Assembly (NCBI GenBank): GCA_958510825.1
Contig: OY294050.1
Span: 9,835,340-9,899,339, forward strand
Direction of reading: 5' to 3'
Source of the DNA: Brachypterus glaber
Lineage: Eukaryota; Arthropoda; Insecta; Coleoptera; Kateretidae
Length of the DNA stretch: 64,000 bases
In this document: piece by piece, positions 12,240 to 24,071 of the stretch
Position numbering within the stretch: position 1 is the stretch's first letter
Layout of the letters: the number at the start of each line of letters is the position of its first letter
Made by a program: the position numbers and the translations under genes
The notes under the pieces: generated by a model
The model's database searches: none
The model's input: only the letters and a program-made list of their open reading frames with translations
What the model was told of the DNA's origin: nothing

Positions 12240-12870
12240 CTTAAATCAAGAATGTGTGATTTGGATATAAGGAAGAGAATAGGTATATTCTCCTTTAAAG
12301 CAAAATTGTGCTTTAAATATGGTATGCTTGAAAGGAGAATATATTTTCAAATATGAAAGGATAAGAATATACACTGAAAAAAAGGATCCTTTGCGGTAAT
12401 GGCATATGAAATTAGGCCAAATGCTTCGCACTCTTGAATACGTCCAAACGCGCCTTCTCTTAACATAAAAATATAATTCACTTGCCAAGATATTTCTGAT
12501 TCTTTAACCTAAAATTCTTTGATCTTGTTTAAAATGCAAGTGGTCTTGTCTCAAAAGAAAAATGTTTGGGCCAAAGTATTTAAAATTATTTAATTTTTAA
12601 CAATCTTAAAACAAAATAAATGGTTTTTGCCTCAAATGCGCCAGGTCCAAGAGAATTTTAAAAATATTTCAAAAGCGACACTTTTCTTGGGACAAGATAA
12701 ATACTTTTGTTTGAAGATACACATCTTTTAAGCTAAAAGAATAACTGCCAAGAGTGTTGACTACTTTGAGCCAAGAACGTCATTTTTTTCAGTGTAGTAT
12801 GCATAAAAAAGAATATATTATCTGCGTCATGTACAAATCACCATATTCTTGATTTAAGACAATATTTTTC
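12240..12870. mobile_element. Foldback split by a second element (nested insertion)
   Basis: The outer inverted ends are TTAAATCAAGAAT near 12241 and ATTCTTGATTTAAG near 12850-12864, with neighbouring TGATTTGG and CAAATCA also paired. The unit between them is interrupted by the CACTG-ended element at 12372-12794. Reading frames across this stretch have no domain and are treated as spurious. Confidence 0.55.
12372..12794. mobile_element. 423-bp CACTGAAAAAA-ended element, TA-flanked
   Basis: The element begins CACTGAAAAAAA and ends TTTTTTTCAGTG, with TA immediately outside both ends. The remaining arms are poorly paired. Similar ends occur near 7728, 8955, 25846, 26030 and 40195, so this terminus is common in the window. 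TA duplication suggests a Tc1/mariner-type mobiliser. Confidence 0.6.
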
Positions 12871-13289
12871 TTTGTGTGCTACAGTGTAAGACTTACACTG
12901 TAAGTACTTAAGTTATTATCGCCCTGTACTTAATTCTGTACTATTAAAATATAAAGTTTCATCATTGTTTTTAAGCTTTATCAATTAATTTCAAAATATA
13001 GTTTAAAATAATCAAAATACAACAGAAATGTCTACACCAAGTCAGTTAATTATATATAATTATATATGTATTTATTGCCCTAGGTCGTGATCACTAAATC
13101 CAAGATTTTTGAGATATTTCAAAAATATTAGAAATCTTGTTGAAAATTACCGAGATTTACTGAGATTTTTGGGAAGGAAAATTTGTACACAAATTTCCTT
13201 TCTGAAAAATAATTTAACTTTACGTTTAACCACTAACAAAATATGTAAAATTTATAAAGTTTTACGTGACATTTACACGGTTTGCCGTT

Positions 13290-13328
13290 ATTATATTATT
13301 CACAGAGCATGCGCTAGAATAATATTAT
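13290..13328. repeat. Hairpin H1 with ACAGAGCATGCGCTA loop
   Basis: The 12-bp stem (ATTATATTATTC with GAATAATATTAT, one mismatch) encloses a GC-richer loop. The loop matches that of hairpin 30054-30094 in pattern, while the stem differs. Downstream flanks are also loosely similar (a CCTAGA(T/C)AAAA end). Confidence 0.7.
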
Positions 13329-13409
13329 TTCGAATTTTCAAAAATTTTCAACAATCGTCCTAGACAAAAAATTCTTGAATATAATTTTTTTTCATGAATT
13401 TTTTTTTTT

Positions 13410-14310
13410 TAATTATAACACTGAGAGTTTTATAGTCAAACTATAGTATTTCCATATATGCTATATATATATTTTAATTTGGAGCCAAATATGTCACAGT
13501 CGGATTTAAATTGAAGCATTTGGGTTGTTTTGTATTTCACGTCAATATAACCAAAAAAAAGCCAAAATTGCATATTCTATATCTTATACAATATATTAAG
13601 GATTCTGTATGAACCAAACCAATAAAGATTATTGGTGGTATTTAATACCTCTCATTTCAAATAAGTATTATAATTTTTCAAAAGAATTTTTGTTAATTTG
13701 TAGGTTTTTATGACAAAAATCATGATAAGATAATTTATTGTGTTCAAAAACCATCATCAAAATAGGTAAAAAAAAATTTAGGTCTACCTGATGATTTTTT
13801 TGGGTTCACTTAACGCTCATTATCTAGATCTTTTGGCCCTTAATAACTAAATCTGTGGAAACACCTGTATACGAAGCAGTTTTTAATGCACAACCGTTAA
13901 CCCTCATTGAGGGTCCCCCAGTGAGGGTCCCCCAAATACGGAAATTTCAATATAATGTTGTCGTATACTCACAAAATAATTTGTTTCTCATTAACTGGGA
14001 AGTTATGTCACTGGATACCTAAAAACACTTTGTTTCACACAGTATTTCAAATTTATAATTTGTAAACAAACTCGCCTTATTTTTCCATAATGTTAAAAAA
14101 AGGAGAATTGATAAACCTTTTAATTTAAATGTAGAAACAAAATTTGCTTATAAAATCGCTTTTATATTATTAAAATTATTTTATATTCTTGTTAATGCAC
14201 ATGTAAATGTTTTGACGGTTGTGTAAATTAGACCATGCCAATTGCCTTACGACGCACGCGTGGTTGTAGTTATTTAACGATTGTTTACAAGCGGGAAGGT
14301 TTAAATAAAC
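13410..14310. repeat. Dispersed repeat, diverged copy 1
   Basis: Blocks at about 13490-13560 and 14090-14310 match 37620-37690 and 37725-37985 in the same order. Examples are AAATTTGCTTATAAAATCGC and TTTACAAGCGGGAAGGTTTA. The copies are in the same orientation and diverged with indels. No coding capacity is evident; the class is unknown. Confidence 0.7.
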
Positions 14311-14764
14311 TATACCTTTAATATAAATACTATAAAACCATTTATATTTCTCTCTCACTCACATGTAAGTGCGAATAGGCACGAGCCAAGCATATTCAAT
14401 TAATTTGGGCACGATTAGGATAGGGAGATACACGTGCTAACTCTGACTACCGCACATACTATACATGTACTGTATATGGATATTTAAACAATGTAAAAAA
14501 TACATTAAGAACAACCATTGATTAATTATATTAATTATTAATTAATAGATGTCAAAAAGTAGAAGTCAAAAATTTTTGTTACGTTAATATATTGTTGACT
14601 TAAAAGCAATACCTTGTTGGTATGTCTAACCAGAAACTTTACTACACTGTGAACGAATCTATAGCAGTATTTTTATAATCTATAGAAGTATTTTTATCTG
14701 AAGTCCTACGTCATCATTTCAACCGTCTGAGCTAGGTATAAACGAAAACTGTATACAGAAGATA

Positions 14765-15415
14765 TGCCGGTGGCCCAGGGCCGTAACCAAAAAAAATCTA
14801 GGGGGGCTCAGCCCCTAGGGTGGCACCCTTAAAAAAAAAGCTTTCTACCTGAAGGTTTTAACCAAAACTTGGCGCCCCTACAGAAAAAAAAGCTTTGTCC
14901 CTGACGGTTTCAACCAAAACTTGACGCCCATACAGAAAAAAAATGGCTCCACAAAAATTACCTAAAATTGTCCCTGACGGTTTCTACCGTCAGAAAAAAT
15001 GGATTATTATGATGTATTATTAGGATGGACCTTACCTACAAGAAAAAAGCTTTGTCCTGACGGTTTCTAACAAACTTGGCGCCCCTGCAAAAAAAATTGG
15101 AGCCCAAAGGTGGGTGAGTTAAAAAATTCCAGGGGGGGTTCAGCGAAAAGGCCAGGGGTGGCTCAAACCAAGGCCAGGGGGGACTTAGTCCCTCCTAGTT
15201 ACGGCTCTGCGGTGGTTCATCTGCGCACTATGTATTATTAGGATGGCCCTTACCTACAAGAAAAAAAGCTTTGTCCTGACGGTTTCTAACAAACTTAGCG
15301 CCCTTTAAAAAAAAATTGAGCCCGAAGGTGGGTGACTTAAAAAATGCGAGGGGGGGCTCAGCGAAAAAGCCAGGGGAGACTTAAACCAAGGCCAAGGGTG
15401 TCCATCTGCACACTA
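14765..15415. repeat. Array of degenerate tandem units with AAAGCTTTGTCCTGACGG core
   Basis: The word AAAGCTTTGTCC(C)TGACGGTTTC occurs at about 14890, 15045 and 15264 (with a related AAAGCTTTCTACCTGAAGG at about 14838). Units starting GTATTATTAGGATGG at 15015 and 15231 repeat for about 215 and 185 bp, with G-rich stretches such as AGGGGGGGCTCAGCG. A third start (15416) runs directly into a half copy of the 1450-2898 foldback family. Confidence 0.7.
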
Positions 15416-16010
15416 TGTATTACTAGGATGGACCTTATATTTTTTTTATTATTTTAAAATTTTCATCTAGGTGTAACTAAAAAATTGGACCATAAAATTC
15501 GTAAAATTACCCATTATCGTAAAAAATACTTGAAAATTGTCTGTAATTTTTGTATAAGTGAAAAATTTAAAGGGGTTGAAATCTTATTTGTTTCCTTTTG
15601 AGCACTACACTAAAATTTACGAATTTCTACCATAAATTTTAGTCACTTGCTGCAGTACTGACTTACGCGGTACTGCGCTGGGCTTGTATGTTCATAAAAG
15701 TCAACCTATAAAAACTGTCATTACATTTTATAAAAAGAACATTTTGAGGTATTTTTTGTTAAATAATAAAGTAATAATAATTATAAATAATATATTCATA
15801 TTTAATTATTAATTAGTTTTAGGTATGAAATCTTGTTGTAAAAGAAAAATACTGAAAAACAAAATACTACAGCGATTCTCCCTAGAATTTTCTACAGTAG
15901 AAAATTCCCAATATAACTGTAATATAATTGGACAGAAATAAACACGTGGTCAGAAATTTTGTTAAATGACTGGTTGATAAACACGTTAAAAAGTAATCAA
16001 TTAAATTTCA
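15416..16010. repeat. Half foldback copy followed by a dispersed repeat
   Basis: 15420-15640 resembles the 1790-2120 arm of the first foldback (shared GGACCTTATATTTTTTT and TTTACGAATTTCTACCATAA). From about 15641 to 16010 the sequence matches the reverse complement of 39405-39790, including CTGCAGTACTGAC, the AGAATTTTCTACAGTAGAAAATTC palindrome and AAACACGTGGTCAGAAAT. Confidence 0.75.
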
Positions 16011-16259
16011 ATTCTTACGATCAAATAAAATAAATTTTCAATAAAGAAATAATAGATTGATACAATAATTATAATCGATAAAATAAACCTATTAAAATAA
16101 TTATAGGTAATCATGACACAAAAAGTTAAAATAAAAAAAAGTGTCGCTTCTTGCTTCTAAGACAACGATATATGTATGTCAAATTAAATATTTAATTTTG
16201 ATATCTTTCTAAACATGACGTAGGTACTTATCTTCTTTGGATAGCTCTGATAAAGAAGT

Positions 16260-16870
16260 ATACTTTATACAGGGTGTCCCATTTCAATAGGAACACAATA
16301 AATCTGGTGTCGATTTTCACTCAAAAGGTCCATTTTTTCAAAATTTCACAACCCTACTAAAGTATGATCCGTTTCTACGTGATAGTGACTCATATTGAAA
16401 GTTTGGGCCGAGCGGGGAACGGAACTTAAGAGGGGAGACCAAGTATAGGCGTTGCGGGTAAGGAAGCGTGAAGCGGGAGGTTGCTTTAAGCATGAGTCAC
16501 TATCACGTTTAGCCTATAGTCAGGGCAAGGGTCAACCACATTTAAAAATTTGTGAACGGATTTCTCAGATTTCTGTAAGATTTACGATATTAAGATTTTT
16601 GCAGTGATTTTCGAAAAGAAAACTAAAATATTTATTGAAATTTTCAAGATCTTTTGGTATATTCGAGATGACTTCCTTAAGATTTCCAAAAATTTGTACA
16701 CATACTTCTTACATGTATACAGGTATATTCAGAAATGAGTTCGGGGTTATTCTACATCAAAAAATATGAAAAAATGTTCCTATAAGGGTTGGTCCGGAAA
16801 TGAGCCCTAAGGGAGCTACGACCCTTCTAAGGGTACATCTGAAAAGTGGTTTTTATTTTTTATCTCTGGA
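16260..16870. repeat. Fragments of mariner-type MITEs
   Basis: ACAGGGTGTCCCATTT at about 16270 is a typical single TIR-like end with no partner found. 16755-16830 matches, in reverse orientation, the interior of the MITEs at 31662-32049 and 47823-47965 (shared GGAAATGAGCCCTAAGGGAG). No intact element is seen. Confidence 0.6.
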
Positions 16871-16895
16871 ACTCTATGAACCACAGTAACTAATT

Positions 16896-17478
16896 TTATC
16901 CAATACATACAGATAATGAGACAATTACCAGCTTTATTTTAAATAGATAAACTCAATAATAAACCCCGCGTGGCTTTTACTTTATTGAGTGGATAATTAT
17001 TTATTTTACCCACTCAACTGTCACTTGTCAAATTATTTTCTTGTAAATGTCATTAAAATTTTTAATAAAAATATTAATTTCTAAGCTATTTATTGGATAA
17101 AACCTTGTATGGCACTCATGGGTATTGCCCACTAGTACCATAATAGTTATTTATGGTACTAGTGGGTAAAGTAAGATATTGCCCATGAGAAAATTAACCT
17201 GCGAGGCGTCAGCCAAGCAGGTTATTTTTCGAGAGGGCAATATCGGTTTACCCATGAGTGCCATACAAGGTTTTATCCAATAAATAGCTTAGGAATTCAT
17301 ATTTTTATTAAAAAGTTTAATGACATTTACAAGAAAATAATTTGACAAGTGACAGTTGAGTGGGTAAAATAAATAATAATCCACTCAATAAAGTAAAAGC
17401 CACGCGGGGGTTATTATTGAGTTTATCTATTTAAAATAAAGCTGGTAATTGTCTTATTATCTGTATGTATTGGATAAA
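16896..17478. mobile_element. Multi-layer palindromic foldback
   Basis: The outer arms (16896 to about 17129 and about 17240-17478) are nearly perfect inverted copies, from TTTATCCAATACATACAGAT to its complement. Two further hairpins sit in the middle. One is CCACTAGTACCATAA with its complement (17129-17168). The other is TAACCTGC/GCAGGTTA around the loop GAGGCGTCAGCCAA (17195-17224). At least three palindromes are therefore stacked. No coding sequence. Confidence 0.85.
17195..17224. repeat. Hairpin H5 with GAGGCGTCAGCC loop
   Basis: A perfect 8-bp stem encloses a 14-nt GC-rich loop at the centre of the 16896-17478 foldback. The loop resembles those at 26141-26175 and 63091-63206. Confidence 0.75.
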
Positions 17479-18345
17479 TAACTATTTGCACATGCCTTAA
17501 CATTTATAAAGGTTATGATTTTCTTCGGAAAAGGGTAAGTGAACCAAAAGCCTAGCTGTAGCCGATACAAATTGTATGAAGTATTTTAGCCTATGAATCA
17601 AACGCTTTGCACTATAGGTTTTTAGCGTTTTGAATTTTCTTTCGACAAACCAATTTTATTTTCTATGAAACGATTAGGCTTGGCCCTAGGAACAACAACT
17701 ATTTGGCGCTTTTTTTTAATTTGATTTTTGGTGTGTTTTTAACGTATAAATTGGGAATATGGCGTTGTTAAAGATCCAAGAAAATAGGGCATGTTACATG
17801 TCATTTTAAAGGTTTTTTCATGCTTAATCGGTTTACTGAATCTCGAGATAGTGGAGCACAAATACTTAATTTATTTTAAAATTTGTAATTTTGCAAAAAA
17901 AGGCATTCAGAAAAAAATATTATAGGACATCTATTAGCTCATTTAAAAGCTCTTTTTATGCTGATTATGATGATATAAAATTTTTAAAAATCGGTGCATA
18001 CGTTCTCGAATTATTTAACTTTATATAATTATAATTTTTGACATATATTTAATTTTTTGCGCCTTTAAGCTTTATTAACTCTAATATGTACTTTTCTTGT
18101 AAAAAATAAAGGATCATTAGATTCAGAAGTATTTGACCTTAAATTTATTGGAAAATTTTGGGATATCCACTTCTAACGAGAAATTTAAAACAAGAAATAA
18201 GTAATTATGAAACAAAAAATGATTTGAAATAATAAAATAATAAAAATTTTAAAATAAAATTTTTTTTAAGTATTTAATGCATTAATTATAAAATACCTAA
18301 ATCAATAAATAATATGCATATTTAAGAAACACGTGAAAAGTATGG
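17479..18345. other. Intergenic DNA, nothing recognised
   Basis: AT-rich stretch without open frames of note, paired arms or known repeat ends. Confidence 0.4.
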
Positions 18346-18745
18346 TTGCTTCGCCATTGGCATATACTCAGTATAAGGTTTAGTCAGGGAAGGATTCCTT
18401 CTGAAGGAATCAACTATAAACATATTCACGGCGCCAGATATCATCTTAAAAAAATGGGAAAGTCTGAAATCGACATTTGCCGTCTATGCTCAGAAGCACC
18501 AGAAACGGCCGAACACATTATGTGCTTCTGCGAAGCCATTGCTCGCAAAAGGCTACAATATCTAGAACAGGTATACCCAAGACCTGCAGATATATCCCAA
18601 GTAGGCCCCTTCTTTGAAGGCCTAAAGCTTGATGTGGACTAAATTGCAAAGGGAATTCACAATAGATCTCATTGGTCGCAGTGATTTGAAAGGCAGTACC
18701 ATGCCTCACAATCCCACTTATATTGTATTGTATTGTATTGTATTC
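18346..18745 (+). pseudogene. 3' end of a non-LTR retrotransposon with (TATTG)n tail
   Basis: An open stretch (18346-18642, ending TAA) encodes the C-terminal segment typical of LINE polyproteins after RNase H. It has a YHLKKMGKSE stretch, then the zinc-knuckle-like CRLC-x8-AEHIMCFC signature. About 80 bp of 3' UTR follow, then about five TATTG units (18718-18744), a simple-repeat tail of the kind used by several non-LTR clades. RT and RNase H are missing, so it is a severely 5'-truncated copy. It could belong to the same broad family as the relic at 463-1258, but the two do not overlap in domain, so I cannot test that. Confidence 0.85.
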
Positions 18746-18877
18746 ACGGCGCCTGTCTGAGTGGATTTAGTTCGATCATCTTGTAACCCTATTTTTTTTT
18801 TCATAAATTCATTTTTACAAAAAAATTAAAAAATCTACCGGTCCATTCGTTTTTTATTTAAAGATATGTATCTAAAT

Positions 18878-19020
18878 AATTGAAATTTGGCGAAGGCGTA
18901 CTCCCTAGATATATTGGTTCGAAAGTCAATTAAAGCCGGTGGTTCCCTCTACTACTAGCCCACACAAGTCCTGGACTTAGGGGATGCTTAATTAAGTAGA
19001 ATAGTACGAGGTTAAAAACA
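18878..19020 (+). mobile_element. Partial SINE copy (body and tail)
   Basis: The sequence is the plus-strand equivalent of the SINE on the minus strand at 4135-4312. The two share TGAAATTTGGC(A/G)AAGGC, AGCCGGTGGTTCCCTCTACT and GGGGATGCTTAATTAAGTAG, and an AACAAACATAAACATA-type tail. The tRNA head is missing. Confidence 0.8.
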
Positions 19021-19329
19021 AACATAAACATAAAAAAATATGAATTTTTTATCTATTTCTTTTCATGTTTCTAGAATTCCATAGAGTGAAAAATAGATTT
19101 GGCTGTAAGTTATATGATCGAGAGTACCATCCTCTGGGACAATAAGTAGGGATATAAAAGTTTTTAAATTCTGCGAGTTTCAGAGCAAGAGCTGACCAAG
19201 GAGGTTGCTGCATGAAAATTTTGCTGTTTTCGGCCATCTTCACAAACCTTCCTAACTTTTTTGGGTTTCAACAGATTTTAACCACCAAGGTTTGGATTAA
19301 ATCTTTTTAAGTTTAAGTTATTGTGTTAT

Positions 19330-19556
19330 GATCTAATTTAAAGTATGTTACAGTATTTAGTAAAATAACAATCGGTAAATAATACCAAAATTTTGATTAG
19401 TAATAATACAGAGAAAAGTAAAAAAAGAATCGATTATTTTGTCAGTGTGTAATTGTGTGTGGTTGAAATCTTTACATTATTACTAATCAAAATTTTGGTA
19501 TTATTTACCGATTGTTAATTTTTCTGAATACTGTAACATACTTTAAACTAGATTAG
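19330..19556. repeat. Inverted-repeat element, about 79-bp arms
   Basis: 19330-19408 and 19476-19556 are reverse complements. A perfect inner core contains ACCAAAATTTTGATTAGT and the outer part TAAAGTATGTTACAGTA. The 67-bp loop is non-coding. Confidence 0.8.
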
Positions 19557-20616
19557 TTATACAACTTAACAACAACTCAAAGTATACCATACTATAAGTG
19601 TGATATGCTTTACCAAATGTTACAGTAATTTTTACTATAACATGCTAGTATTAATGAACACATGTTGTGTGCGGATTCAAATGTACCAGCACGGTCTCTA
19701 TGTTAGTATGACAACATTTTGTATACAATACACACATTGCAGTAACTTCCTATTTCCTATCCATTTGTAACTGAATATCCAGTTTACTTTTTACAGTAAA
19801 GGTAAATTACGAGCTTTTAAAAAATTTAAAAACCATAAAAAATACGCTTCTTGTTGTTACAAAGCGAAGAGTCGTATAATAACGAATTGACGTCATTTGA
19901 ATATATTTTGTTTTTGTAGCGTGATTTACTCAAATTTAATTAAATATATAAAAATTTATTTTTATACCTACCCATAAAATAAAACCACGGACAATAGTAT
20001 TTTTTTTCAAAAAATTAACAAAAAATATCGACACTATTTTGAAACATTATAAAAAATAAACCTTTGTGACTAATCAACAGCTAATACACCTGGGGCCCAA
20101 GTGTCCTAAGCGTTGCATTACTTATTTATTTTATTTTATTTTATTGATTTATACTCATTTTTGGGACCTTTGAAAAGGTAAAGTTAAAGGTGAAGTGTAA
20201 TACTTATTAATAAAGACTCTTTAACTCCAAAAACGATATATTCTAGCAAAAAAAAACTGTAAGGTAGGTTCAATCAAGCCCACCTATGCTTTGAATTTTT
20301 TTTATAAAATTTGTGATTAAAAAAAAACAAGTTATAAAAAAAAATTAGATCATCTTTATAAGGCTATATTTCAAAATGTTAATTAGTTCTTTTGATAAAT
20401 ATTAAAAATACCATAAAAATATTTGTAATCCGGGTCTGTTTTGGAACCCCGGGATCTAAAGGCTTGCACTACATTCATGCAAGGCCCTACTTTTAAATTA
20501 TCGAAAAAAGTTTTTAACATTTATAAAACGGTTTAAACATTAACTAATGATAAACATAGTTTAAGTTATGTGTTAGGGGTAACAATTAAAATACGTACGC
20601 ACTTAGGTGGAGGGGA
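19557..20616. other. Intergenic DNA
   Basis: Contains a single arm of the 9340-9478 palindrome family at about 19736-19800. Otherwise nothing is recognised. Confidence 0.4.
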
Positions 20617-20743
20617 TCCAAGTAACACAGTAACTATAAAGTATCTCTTACCGCTCTTTTACAGCAAAATTGCAGCCATATAGCTGCAATTTTGCTGCAA
20701 AAGAGCAGTAAGAGTTACTTTATAGCTACTGTGCAACTTGGGA
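20617..20743. repeat. Near-perfect 127-bp hairpin
   Basis: The arms of about 58 bp pair with few mismatches, from CCAAGTAACACAGTAACT on the left to its complement on the right. The tip is GCAGCCATATAGCTGC. The high identity suggests a recent or maintained palindrome. Confidence 0.8.
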
Positions 20744-21099
20744 AGTAGAGACTGATACTTAAAGCTCCTAATTTTTAGGGCGAGTCTTTTAGGGTTAGAG
20801 GCCATAAGGGAGGAGGATGTCGAAATTGCAACATTTTGCGTTGCGTATTTAAAGTATGGCCCTTACCTACTAAACAGGCACAAGTACAGCTCGTCAAACT
20901 TAGGATGAGAAGTAGAAATGTAAGAGAACGTATTCGGAAGAAGAAAGATAGGCGATACGCGCACCTCTAACAACTGGTGAATTTAGCCGCTATCCAATGC
21001 GCACTAGGGGGGCGTGTCCACTTTTAAAAACTTAAGTCTCGTCCTAAGTTTGACAAGCTGTAAGTAAGATATTACTATATATATACAGTGTGTCTAGTT

Positions 21100-21870
21100 G
21101 GCGCCATATGGAAAACTATTTTATTATTCATTTTAGGAAAAAAAGTAATCCTTCATGAAAAGTTGTGCATGGTCTAAAACCTAAAATGCAACCATCCGAT
21201 ATTAAATTTTATCAGTCGTATACGAGGTTTGTCAAAAAATATGATTTTTGCTCTAAAGTACCTTTATTTTTGACAATATCGAAAATTATTATAAAGAAAA
21301 GATGTTTAGAATTAAAAATAACTTTCAGATATTAATCATTGTTTATTTACATTAAAAACCATTTTTGTTTTGTATATCATTCAATAATTATAAATTTTAT
21401 ATAACAATTTTAAATAAACCTTTATGTAAAAATCTACTGCCATCAAAACAATTTGCGTAAAAAAGTGTTTATACTATGCCACTTTTTTAATAGTTGACGT
21501 TTTTTTCGATGTTTTGACAGTTCTCAAATCCAGTGTATCCTAGAATAATTATACATTTATGTGCAAAAACTTAAATTTTCAATGTAATCGCAGCGAAAAT
21601 ATCGAAACAAAATGTAAATAAACAATGTTGAATATTTAAAAGTTATTTTTAATTAAAAAAAGTATCTTTTCTTCATAATAATTTTCGATATTGCCAAAAA
21701 TAAAGGTACCTACTTTACTCTAGACTCGACTCTAGAGCAAAAATGATATTTTTTGACACACCTCGTATACGACTGATAAAATTTGATATCTGAATTTGAA
21801 TTTTAGGTTTTAGACCATGCACAACTTTTTATGAAGAATGACTTTTTTTCCATTTTCCACATTTTGATAC
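21100..21870. repeat. 770-bp inverted-repeat element
   Basis: The left arm (about 21115-21360) and right arm (about 21620-21865) are diverged reverse complements. They share CGTATACGAG/CTCGTATACG, CATGCACAACTTTT and TATCGAAAATTATTAT. The interior is non-coding. Confidence 0.75.
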
Positions 21871-21879
21871 ATACCAATC

Positions 21880-22670
21880 CATTTTTATGTATTGATGGAA
21901 GAATCTGAAAAAAAAAATAAAATATTAGTCCTACTTACAATATATTTTAATAAATCATCGCACGTTCTATATCTTGATATGAAACACTGTTAACTAAAGT
22001 GAATTTAGTAAATATAACAATATAATTTACGATAGTTTTTTATCTAGACAAAATAATAATTTATTATTGTTTAACTTTCCTTGATAAAAATAGCATAAAC
22101 CACATAATGCAAAGTAAAAATAATATATTCACGGGACCGGAAAAAAAGGAAGTCATATACTCTCAATTTCCCTACTCTACCCTAAAATTAAACAAGTCTA
22201 CTCTTACAAAGCCTATTCCGAAATATCCGAACTGCCCATAACCCTACCCCGCATAACCTGCACTACTATTAATATACTATTTTCTATTTTGCGACTCTTA
22301 TAATCTCATAATCACACGCATTTTACGTGTTCTTATAGGCCCATAAGAGGTCTCTACTTTTTTTTCTTTTGGGTTGGCAACAGACAAAAGTCTATCTCTT
22401 GACGTTTGCCGTGCAATTGTGAACGTCGGTTTAGACTTTAATTTTCTACAAAATTTTGTGTTTAGGTTATGTTTTACCATGTTAAAATTGTGGCTTAGTT
22501 ACTTGCAGTGGAAAAGAGAAGAAATGACTATAAAATATATCAAAATAATATTCGTTCTTAGAATTTTAAACATGGCGAAAACTGTAATGCCAATTCGAAA
22601 CAAAAATCCCTAAATCAGTCATCAATTTAAATGTAAGTTTTTTAAAATTTTAGAGCAAAATAGAAAAAAT
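21880..22670. other. Intergenic DNA, no gene supported
   Basis: Short overlapping frames occur on both strands at 22298-22613, with no domain and no codon bias I would trust. Confidence 0.4.
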
Positions 22671-22672
22671 TG

Positions 22673-22800
22673 TATTAAGCACTCGTTTCATAATACGTTT
22701 TTAGCACACTAGTACTTTAGAAAACTCACCGCAACCGGCTCGTTTTCTAAACTTGTACTCGTGCGCTAAAAACGTATGTTATGAAACTAGTACTTTAATA
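22673..22800. repeat. Hairpin H7, about 128-bp palindrome
   Basis: The arms begin TATTAAGCACTCGTTTCATAA and end with an imperfect complement. The centre is GAAAACTCACCGCAACCGGCTCGTTTTC. It is homologous to the intronic palindrome at 32575-32715 (shared ACGTTTTTAGC and TTTCTAAA words). Confidence 0.75.
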
Positions 22801-23757
22801 TACTAATTCACAGTGCGTAAATACTTGGACACAAATGTGTTTCATCATGAAACATTCATGAAAAAATTTTTGTTAACACGATAACTCAAGAACGAATTAT
22901 CCGATCGACTTAAAATTTTCAAGAAAAATCAAGTACTGTGAGGGGAAGATGCCCATTTTAAAGGTAATCCCAGCAAAAACAAAAATGTTGTGGGGGGTTA
23001 AACTTAAAAATAAATTAAAATAATATCATTTTCAAAAAAAAAAATCCTGAGTTATTAAATAAAAACAGAATTTTTTAGCCACTCAAAGGGGCTTAGCTCC
23101 CTTACGACGCATTTTTAGACAAATGTTTATACGAACTTTTTTCGTATTTTCTTATTTAGAATCACCCCTTAAAATTAATGTCATCATTTACTGGACATCC
23201 TGTATAAAAATTATAAATGGCGGAGTCAAAAATCCTTTAAATAATGCCTTACGTAATTTGTGAACAATCCCAAGGAAAAAAAGTCATGTGAAAGATTTAA
23301 AAAGAGCAAGGGCCCTAAAAGGGAACCGTGAGGTACACCGATCATAATTATTTGGACTATGTAATTGTTTTGTTGATAAACATTCTTTATGATTTTATTT
23401 TAAAGTTTTTTAATCGAACGATGAGAGTAACATATTTTAAGATTAAGGTCAGAAAAATTACACATATTTATTTACAATAAAAAAAATGTCTGCGAAGTCA
23501 AGGACTGTTCGAATATTTAAGCAATAAGGATATGCTTATGTACCGTACCGTAATAAAATCTAGGTTATGTAAAATATTGTTATTTCATTCATAAGAATAT
23601 TATTATAAAAAATAGGTAATCAAAATCAAATCTAGGAAAAAATACTGAATATTGTTTTTTTTATAATTTATTTTATTTATAATAAAATTTGAATTTAATT
23701 TTTAAACTTTAAGCTGAGGTTTCAGCTAATAAAAAAATGGAATTATAAATTACACAG
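22801..23757. other. Intergenic DNA with a decayed mariner-type MITE
   Basis: 23090-23215 holds fragments resembling the 31662-32049 family (GGGGCTTAGCTCCCTTACG, TAGAATCACCCCTTAAAAT, then a CCTGTATA end at about 23200). Otherwise featureless. Confidence 0.4.
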
Positions 23758-23903
23758 CCACACAAAAAAAGTCATATACCTTTTTTGAAACCATTGTATT
23801 CCAATATATTTTGAGGTGCTGAATCTGAATTTAATAGCACCTCATACATTTAGTTTTTAAGAATACAAAGGTTTTAAAAAGGTATATGACTTTTTTTTGT
23901 GGA
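23758..23903. mobile_element. 146-bp inverted-repeat MITE
   Basis: The termini CCACACAAAAAAAGTCATAT and ATATGACTTTTTTTTGTGG enclose paired arms; the inner part has GAGGTGCTGAATCTGAATTT and AAATGTATGAGGTGC counterparts. It resembles the larger element at 36875-37412. Confidence 0.75.
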
Positions 23904-24071
23904 TGTTTTATTTATACTATATTCTTTAATAGTTTTTAATCTATACATTAAAAACTAAAAATATTATTTATATAGATTATATTATTAACATATAAATAGT
24001 GTAAGCGCTTTTTTAAAATCTCTCACATTATTTGAGTAAGCAGTCACATAGATATACATGCCTAAGTGCCT

